Positions 59,011 to 64,000 of a DNA stretch of 64,000 bases are shown one piece after another. The stretch is from Hyphomicrobiales bacterium (GTDB taxonomy: Bacteria > Pseudomonadota > Alphaproteobacteria > Rhizobiales > Beijerinckiaceae). The number at the start of each line of letters is the position of its first letter. Position 1 is the stretch's first letter. A model generated the notes under the pieces. The model was not told the origin of the DNA. It saw nothing but the letters and a program-made list of their open reading frames with translations, and did no database searches. Made by a program: the position numbers and the translations under genes. The stretch lies in the NCBI GenBank assembly GCA_004144595.1, contig SEEM01000001.1, positions 62,001 to 126,000 on the forward strand. The letters run 5' to 3'.

Positions 59011-59891
59011 CACGAGGCATCCTTCAGGCGGGGATCGATGGCGTCGCGCAGGCCGTCGCCGATCAGGTTGAAGGCGAGCACGAGGATCAGGATCGCGAGG
59101 CTCGGGAAGAGAGCGAGATGAAACGAGCTCAGGATGTTCTCGAAGCCCTCGCGCACCATGCCGCCCCAGGTCGGCGTCGGCGGGGCGAGGCCGAGCCCGA
59201 TGAAGGCGAGCGAGGCTTCGGTGCGCACCGCGGTCGCCATCCAGAGCGAGGTCATCACCATAACCTCGGGCAGGATCGCCGGCAGGATGTGGCGGAACAG
59301 GATGCGCCCGCCCGAGAAGCCCATGGCGCGGCAGGCCTGGACATATTCGCGGTCGCGCTGTGCGATCACGGCGGCGCGTGCAATCCGGGCGAAGGCGGGC
59401 GTCGCGGTGAAGGCGATCGCGATGACGATGTTCGTCATGGTCGCTCCCATCAGGGCGACCAGCGCGAGACCCAGGATCAGCGAGGGGAAGGCGAGGATCA
59501 CGTCCATCACCTGCATGAGCAGGATGTCGATGCGCCCACCGCGGTAGCCGGCCGTCATCCCGATCAGCGATCCGATCACGAGGGCCGTCGTGATTGCGAA
59601 GAGGCCGATTGTCAGGGAATAGCGTGCGCCGAAGAGCAGCCTCGACCAGATATCGCGGCCGAACTGGTCGGCGCCGAGCAGATATGCGCCGCCGGGAGGA
59701 GCGAGCTGCTCCATGATGTTCTGCTTCGCCGGAGGATGCGTCGCGAGCCAGGGTGCGAAGGTCGCGGCGAGCACGAGCAGGACGACGATGGCGATGCCGG
59801 CCCAGGTCGAAAGGTTGAGCCGGCCCAGCACGCCACGGAAGGCGCTTCGGCGAGCTATGGGGCGAGCGGTTTCCGCTGCGGTCTCGCTCAT
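59010..59891 (-). CDS. ABC transporter permease, DppC-like
   Basis: The 293-residue inner-membrane protein has a long N-terminal region with one membrane helix, the GADQFGRDIWSRLLFGARYSL motif preceding the transport domain, and five further helices. The EAA-like loop is ARAAVIAQRDREYVQACRAMGFSGGRILFRHILP. It pairs with the DppB-like permease immediately upstream. The ATG at 59891 overlaps the stop of that gene by 4 bases. Confidence 0.94.
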
Positions 59892-60829
59892 TTGTACTGC
59901 ACCCTCGGATCGAGAAAGCCGTAGGTCAGGTCGGTCAGCAGGTTCACGACGACGACCATAAGCGTGTAGACCACGATCATTCCCTGCAGCAGCGTGTAGT
60001 CTCGCTGGCTGAGCGCGGTCAGGATCAGCTTGCCGAGGCCGGGGCGCGAGAACACGATCTCGGTCAGCACCGAATTGCCGATCAGGATGCCGAGATAGAG
60101 CCCGATGACGGTGGTGATCGGGATCAGGCAGTTGCCGAGTGCGTGCGACCAGATCACCGCTGAGGCGGAGGCGCCCTTGGCCCGCGCCGTGCGGACGAAA
60201 TCCTGGCTCAGCACTTCCAGCATCGCCGAGCGCGTCACGCGGGTGATGTAGGCCATCATGATCAGGGCCAGTGCCAGCGTCGGCAGGGCCATCTGCCGCA
60301 GCCGCTCGGTCAACGTATCGGCGCCGCCGGCGCTGATCACCGGGAACCAGCGGAACTGGATGGCGAAGACCATCAGCAGGATGATCGCGGCCACGAAAGC
60401 CGGCAGCGACAGGCCGAGCAGCGAGAGCAGGCGCAGCACGTAATCGGGAAGACGGTTGCGCCGGACCGCGGCCCAGACGCCCGCGGGGATGCCGAGCGCG
60501 GCGCCCAGGATCAGGGCGGCGATGGTCAATTCCAGCGTATAGGGCAGGACGGCGAGGATCTCCTCCGTCACCGGCCGGCCCGAGATCATCGAGGTGCCGA
60601 GGTCGCCGCGGAACGCCTGGAGCAGGAAGCGGCCGTACTGGACAGGCAGCGACTGGTCGAGGCCGAGACGCTGGCGCAAGGCGACGACGCTGGCGGGGCT
60701 CGCCTGATCGCCCAGGATCACCAGGACGGGATCGCCCGGCAGGATCCGCACGATCAGGAAGACCAGCGTCAGGACGCTGAACAACGTGACGACGGCAAAG
60801 CCCAGACGCCTCGCCAGGAATGACACCAT
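59888..60829 (-). CDS. ABC transporter permease, DppB-like
   Basis: The 313-residue permease has the N-terminal helix typical of DppB proteins (LARRLGFAVVTLFSVLTLVFLIVRILPGDPV), LRQRLGLDQSLPVQYGRFLLQAFRGDLGTS, five more membrane segments, and the cytoplasmic ATPase-contact loop VLSQDFVRTARAKGASASAVIWSHALGN. It is the first gene of a six-gene minus-strand unit (DppB, DppC, ATPase, MmgE/PrpD, binding protein, FAD oxidoreductase), divergent from an IclR regulator. Confidence 0.94.
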   Translation of the reverse strand: MVSFLARRLGFAVVTLFSVLTLVFLIVRILPGDPVLVILGDQASPASVVALRQRLGLDQSLPVQYGRFLLQAFRGDLGTSMISGRPVTEEILAVLPYTLELTIAALILGAALGIPAGVWAAVRRNRLPDYVLRLLSLLGLSLPAFVAAIILLMVFAIQFRWFPVISAGGADTLTERLRQMALPTLALALIMMAYITRVTRSAMLEVLSQDFVRTARAKGASASAVIWSHALGNCLIPITTVIGLYLGILIGNSVLTEIVFSRPGLGKLILTALSQRDYTLLQGMIVVYTLMVVVVNLLTDLTYGFLDPRVQYK

Positions 60830-60963
60830 CCGGTTCGCCCCCGCATTGTCCGACCAGCGATGGGGCTGGTGCGGCTGCCTTTGGCTGACGAATGACGAGG
60901 CGCTCCTAGACGGCTCGACGCTCCGGCAGCACCTCCAGCGAAAAGGACAAACGAGCCCTTGTC

Positions 60964-61003
60964 AACAAATTCCTGTATTCAGTAAGATGGCGGGCAATTT
61001 GTT
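60964..61003. promoter_or_regulatory. Inverted repeat AACAAATT-N24-AATTTGTT before iclR
   Basis: A perfect 8-base inverted repeat spans 40 bases between the divergent DppB-like and IclR genes, ending 18 bases before the iclR GTG. The region (60950-61021) is AT-rich against its surroundings. Placement suits an IclR operator controlling both directions. Confidence 0.45.
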
Positions 61004-61021
61004 CTGATAATCGGAATTATA

Positions 61022-61774
61022 GTGACGAAACTCCTCAGTTCCTCGTCCAATGCCGAGCGAGCGCTGGACATTGTCCTGGCGTTGGGCGAGGTCGGACCGG
61101 AAGGTTTGAGCCTGGCGGAGATCGCCGAGCGCATGAGCTGTGCCAAGTCGGTGGCGCATCGCAGCCTCGTCGCCCTGCTGCAGAAGGGCTTCGCCGAACC
61201 GGCCGGGCGCTATGGCCATTACCGCCTGGGCTCGGCGGTGCCGATGCTGGCGCGACGGCAGGAGCGGTTGGAACCCCAGGTGCAGAAGGTCCGCCCTGGC
61301 ATGACCGAATTCGCGCGCCTGACCGGCTTCACCGTCTATCTGATCGTGCAATCGGGAGTCGACGCGGTCTGCGCCGAGATGATCAGCCGTTCGACGCGGC
61401 GCCAGTTCTCGATGGGCGTGGGCTATCGCGTGCCGATGGGCGTCGGCGCGGGCAGCCTCGCCCTGATGTCGCTGTTGCCGGATGCCGCGATCCAGCAGAT
61501 CGTCACGGCCAATGCCGAGCGCTACTTGAGGCACCCCTCGGGTCGCCATGTCGATGGCGAGGTCATCCTCGGTCAGGTCACCGATGCCCAGCGACGCGGC
61601 TACGCGCTCAACATGGGATATTATTTTCCGGGCCAGGGCGGCATCGGCCTGCCCCGGGCGAGCCAGGCTTCGCATGACGTGAACATGGCCGTCTCGTTCA
61701 ACGCACCGCTGGAGATGATGACGGACGAGTGGGTCGAGAGTCAGATCGCGCTCTTGCGGGACTGCCTGCCCTGA
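61022..61774 (+). CDS. IclR-family transcriptional regulator
   Basis: The 250-residue protein has the IclR winged helix-turn-helix (NAERALDIVLALGEVGPEGLSLAEIAERMSCAKSVAHRSLVALLQKGF, about 10-57) and a GAF-like effector domain ending in the family signature region (AQRRGYALNMGYYFPGQGGIGLPRASQ). It starts with GTG at 61022 and no ATG gives a complete HTH. It is divergent from the peptide-type ABC operon and probably represses it until a metabolite of the imported compound is bound. Confidence 0.92.
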   Translation: MTKLLSSSSNAERALDIVLALGEVGPEGLSLAEIAERMSCAKSVAHRSLVALLQKGFAEPAGRYGHYRLGSAVPMLARRQERLEPQVQKVRPGMTEFARLTGFTVYLIVQSGVDAVCAEMISRSTRRQFSMGVGYRVPMGVGAGSLALMSLLPDAAIQQIVTANAERYLRHPSGRHVDGEVILGQVTDAQRRGYALNMGYYFPGQGGIGLPRASQASHDVNMAVSFNAPLEMMTDEWVESQIALLRDCLP

Positions 61775-61912
61775 GCGGCCGGCTCGGCCTCCCCTTTCCG
61801 AGGTTCGAGCGCCCAAGGCCGCAAAGAAGTGCTGGCGGGGAGGGATGATCCGCTATTGGATCAGGCCTTCGGCCGGTGAGCCGGCATCGCCCCATCGCGA
61901 GACTTCCGATCG

Positions 61913-62812
61913 ATGAAGATCCGGCAGATCGAAATCTTCCGTGCCGTCATGGCCGGCGGCTCCACGACCGCCGCCGCCGTCACGCTCGGCCTGTCGCAAT
62001 CGGCGGTCAGCCGGCAGCTCACGCAGCTCGAGGAGGAACTGGGCTTTGAGCTGTTCGAGCGCAGCAACGGCCGCCTGCTGCCGCGGCCGGAAGCCTTCGC
62101 GCTGATGGACGAGGTCGGGGAGCTGGCCTCGCTTGTCTCGCGGTTGAAGCGCTATACCGAGGACCTGAGGGCCGGAACCGTCGGCCAGCGCTTCCTCAAG
62201 GTGGCCGTGCCGCATTCCTTCATCGCGACCGTGATGCCGGAGGTGATCGAGACCTATCTGGCCGAGCGCCATGATGCCTCGGTCGAGCTGATCGGCGGGC
62301 ATTACGACGCGATCGAGCAGATGGTGCTGGCGCGCGTTGCCGATCTCGGCTTCGTCAGCCTGCCGCCGCGCAACAAGGGTTTCGAGGCCCGCGAGATCGT
62401 GCGCTCCGAGTCGGTCTGCATCATGCCCGCCGGTCATCCGCTGGCGGAGCGGCCGAACCTGATGCCGCGCGACCTGTCGGGGCATCACCTGATCATGCTG
62501 GGGCGCCAGCGGCCGGCGCGGCTCGCCTTCGAGCGGCAGTTGCGGCGGGTCGGCGTCTTCCCGATCGTGCGCATCGAGGTGCATTCGGTCGAGGCCACCT
62601 GCGGACTCGTCGCCCGCGGTCTCGGCGTCGCCGTGGTGCCCGAGCTCATCGCCGGGCTATACCGGCACCTGCCGATCGCGCAGCGTCCGTTCAGCCCCTG
62701 CATCCACGGCGCCTACGGCATCGTCACGCTGAAGGGCGCGCCGATGTCGCGGTCGGCGGAAGCCTTCACGGAGATCCTGAAGACCCGGCTGGAGGCGCAA
62801 GGCCGCACATAG
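61913..62812 (+). CDS. LysR-family transcriptional regulator
   Basis: The 299-residue LTTR has the N-terminal helix-turn-helix (IRQIEIFRAVMAGGSTTAAAVTLGLSQSAVSRQLTQLEEELGFELFERSNGRL, about 2-54) and an effector domain from about 90 (LKVAVPHSFIATVMPEVIETYLAERH). It is in line with and upstream of the second importer (permease at 62919), which is its most likely target, and 138 bases downstream of the IclR gene. The HTH and length are typical; the effector is unknown. Confidence 0.92.
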   Translation: MKIRQIEIFRAVMAGGSTTAAAVTLGLSQSAVSRQLTQLEEELGFELFERSNGRLLPRPEAFALMDEVGELASLVSRLKRYTEDLRAGTVGQRFLKVAVPHSFIATVMPEVIETYLAERHDASVELIGGHYDAIEQMVLARVADLGFVSLPPRNKGFEAREIVRSESVCIMPAGHPLAERPNLMPRDLSGHHLIMLGRQRPARLAFERQLRRVGVFPIVRIEVHSVEATCGLVARGLGVAVVPELIAGLYRHLPIAQRPFSPCIHGAYGIVTLKGAPMSRSAEAFTEILKTRLEAQGRT

Positions 62813-62918
62813 CCCGATGCGCTTTGCGCATAAGGTTGCGGAGGTTCTCAGCGCCGCTCATGGTCGGCGTGACAGGTGAACGGCGATCACGCCGCCCTGC
62901 CACTGCCGGGAGCCATCG

Positions 62919-63890
62919 ATGACCGTCTTCGTCATTCGACGACTGATGCAGAGCCTGCTGGTGCTGGCGGCGACGGCCGTCATCGTCTTCGTCGGGGTCT
63001 ATGCCATCGGCGATCCCGCGGAGATGCTGATCGCGCCCGACGCCACCCCGGCCGAACGGGCCCAGGTCGAGGCTTCGCTCGGCCTCGACAAGCCGTTGCC
63101 GGTCCAGTTCCTCGCCTTCCTCGGCAATGCGCTCAAGGGTGATCTCGGCCGCTCCTTCGTCTTCAACCAGCCCTCGATCTCGCTGATCCTCGAGCGCCTG
63201 CCGGCAACGCTGGAGCTCGCGCTGGTCGCGATCCTGATCGCGCTCGTCTTCGGCATTCCGCTGGGACTGATCGCCGGTCTCAAGCCACGCTCCATCGCCG
63301 ATGAGACGATCATGACCGGCTCGATCCTGGGCTTCAGCCTGCCGAATTTCTGGCAGGGCATGATGCTGGTGATGATCTTCTCGGTCTGGCTCGGCTGGCT
63401 GCCCTCCAGCGGGCGCGGGCCGACTGGACAGATATTCGGCATCGAGACCAGCTTCGCCTCCTGGGAAGGCATCCGCCACCTGATCCTGCCGGCGACCAAC
63501 CTTGCCCTGTTCAAGCTCTCTCTGGTGATCCGGCTGACGCGGACCGGCGTGCGCGAGACCATGCCGCTCGATTTCGTCAGGTTCGCCCGCGCCAAGGGGC
63601 TGACCGAGCGCCGTGTCGTGCTCGTGCATGTGCTGAAGACGATCATGATCCCGCTGGTTACGGTGATCGGTATGGAGATCGGCTCGCTGATCGCCTTCGG
63701 CGTCGTCACCGAGACGATCTTCGCCTGGCCCGGCGTCGGCAAGCTCCTGATCGACTCCATCATGCGGCTCGACCGGCCGGTGGTGGTCGCCTACCTGCTC
63801 GTCGTGGTCAGCCTCTTCATCGTGCTGAACTTCGCGGTCGACGTGCTCTACTCGATCCTCGACCCGCGCATTCGGCTGGGGCGCAACTGA
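62919..63890 (+). CDS. ABC transporter permease, DppB-like, second importer
   Basis: The 323-residue permease has six predicted membrane helices, beginning FVIRRLMQSLLVLAATAVIVFVGVYAIGDPAEML, then LERLPATLELALVAILIALVFGIPLGLIAGL. The cytoplasmic loop TMPLDFVRFARAKGLTERRVVLVHVLKTIMIPL is of the EAA type, followed by WPGVGKLLIDSIMRLDRPVVVAYLLVV. It belongs to the same dipeptide/nickel family as the gene at 59888 but is clearly a separate system. Its stop overlaps the next start by one base (TGATG). Confidence 0.93.
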   Translation: MTVFVIRRLMQSLLVLAATAVIVFVGVYAIGDPAEMLIAPDATPAERAQVEASLGLDKPLPVQFLAFLGNALKGDLGRSFVFNQPSISLILERLPATLELALVAILIALVFGIPLGLIAGLKPRSIADETIMTGSILGFSLPNFWQGMMLVMIFSVWLGWLPSSGRGPTGQIFGIETSFASWEGIRHLILPATNLALFKLSLVIRLTRTGVRETMPLDFVRFARAKGLTERRVVLVHVLKTIMIPLVTVIGMEIGSLIAFGVVTETIFAWPGVGKLLIDSIMRLDRPVVVAYLLVVVSLFIVLNFAVDVLYSILDPRIRLGRN

Positions 63891-64000
63891 TGGCTCTCGC
63901 GAAACCCGCCTTGTTCGCGGCCTTGCGCCCCGATGCCGACAGCCTGCTGGCGCGCTCGCTCGCCGGCATCCTGAAAAGTCCGAAGGCGACGATCGCCGCG
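63890..64000 (+). CDS. Start of a DppC-like permease (cut by the window edge)
   Basis: An open frame begins with ATG at 63890, overlapping the preceding stop by one base, and runs to the window end with 37 codons (MALAKPALFAALRPDADSLL and onward). Only a hydrophilic N-terminal leader is visible, so the call rests on position: the DppC partner normally follows DppB, and such permeases have a cytoplasmic N-terminal extension before the first helix. Confidence 0.7.
   Translation, partial: MALAKPALFAALRPDADSLLARSLAGILKSPKATIAA

Overview
The window is high-GC chromosomal DNA from an alphaproteobacterium, most likely order Hyphomicrobiales (Rhizobiales) and plausibly Bosea or a close relative. That placement is an inference. 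It rests on protein families, on the neighbourhood 6S RNA / 5-formyltetrahydrofolate cyclo-ligase / TIGR00282 phosphoesterase / YebC, on the cpoB-tilS-ftsH-glmM block, and on two intergenic repeat families resembling those I know from this order. I see no rRNA, tRNA, CRISPR array, insertion sequence, prophage or plasmid gene, so the window reads as ordinary core plus metabolic accessory chromosome.

Layout. 1-6.4 kb: ruvC-ruvA-(acetyltransferase)-ruvB on the minus strand, a TSUP exporter, yebC, a YmdB-like phosphoesterase, 5-FCL and an upstream 6S RNA. 6.5-12 kb: cpoB-tilS-ftsH-glmM (envelope, tRNA-Ile lysidinylation, protease, peptidoglycan precursor). 12-20.8 kb: an L-idonate/5-ketogluconate gene pair, a diguanylate cyclase, formate-tetrahydrofolate ligase, an HWE histidine kinase, GST and a haloacid dehalogenase. 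20.9-31.4 kb: gpmI, two outer-membrane proteins, the glutathione-dependent formaldehyde module frmR-adhC-fghA with a recognisable operator, NUDIX, a DUF3616-like protein and malate synthase A. 31.6-41 kb: a TadG-like von Willebrand protein, ygfZ-tag-HD operon, a dihydroorotase, two DGPF/YCII proteins with an ECF42-type sigma factor, and phosphoglucomutase.

41-64 kb is the most accessory part and is mainly uptake and catabolism of small acids and amino acids: a tripartite tricarboxylate transporter with an RraA-type protein and a D-2-hydroxyacid dehydrogenase under a divergent LysR regulator; a proline-racemase-family enzyme whose second catalytic cysteine is threonine (predicted trans-3-hydroxy-L-proline dehydratase) next to bifunctional PutA and its divergent Lrp-type regulator; an ABC importer of the peptide/nickel family with an FAD amine oxidoreductase and an MmgE/PrpD protein under an IclR regulator; and the start of a second such importer behind a LysR gene.

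The formaldehyde module (formaldehyde to formate) and Fhs (formate to 10-formyl-THF) together with 5-FCL give a C1 oxidation and assimilation link. The 3-hydroxyproline dehydratase and PutA would form a route to glutamate if a pyrroline-2-carboxylate reductase is encoded elsewhere. The less expected observations are: an acetyltransferase gene embedded with 4-base overlaps on both sides inside ruvCAB; a large palindromic repeat whose arms fold into hairpins that covary between two copies; a second two-hairpin repeat family; and two very small membrane-protein ORFs.
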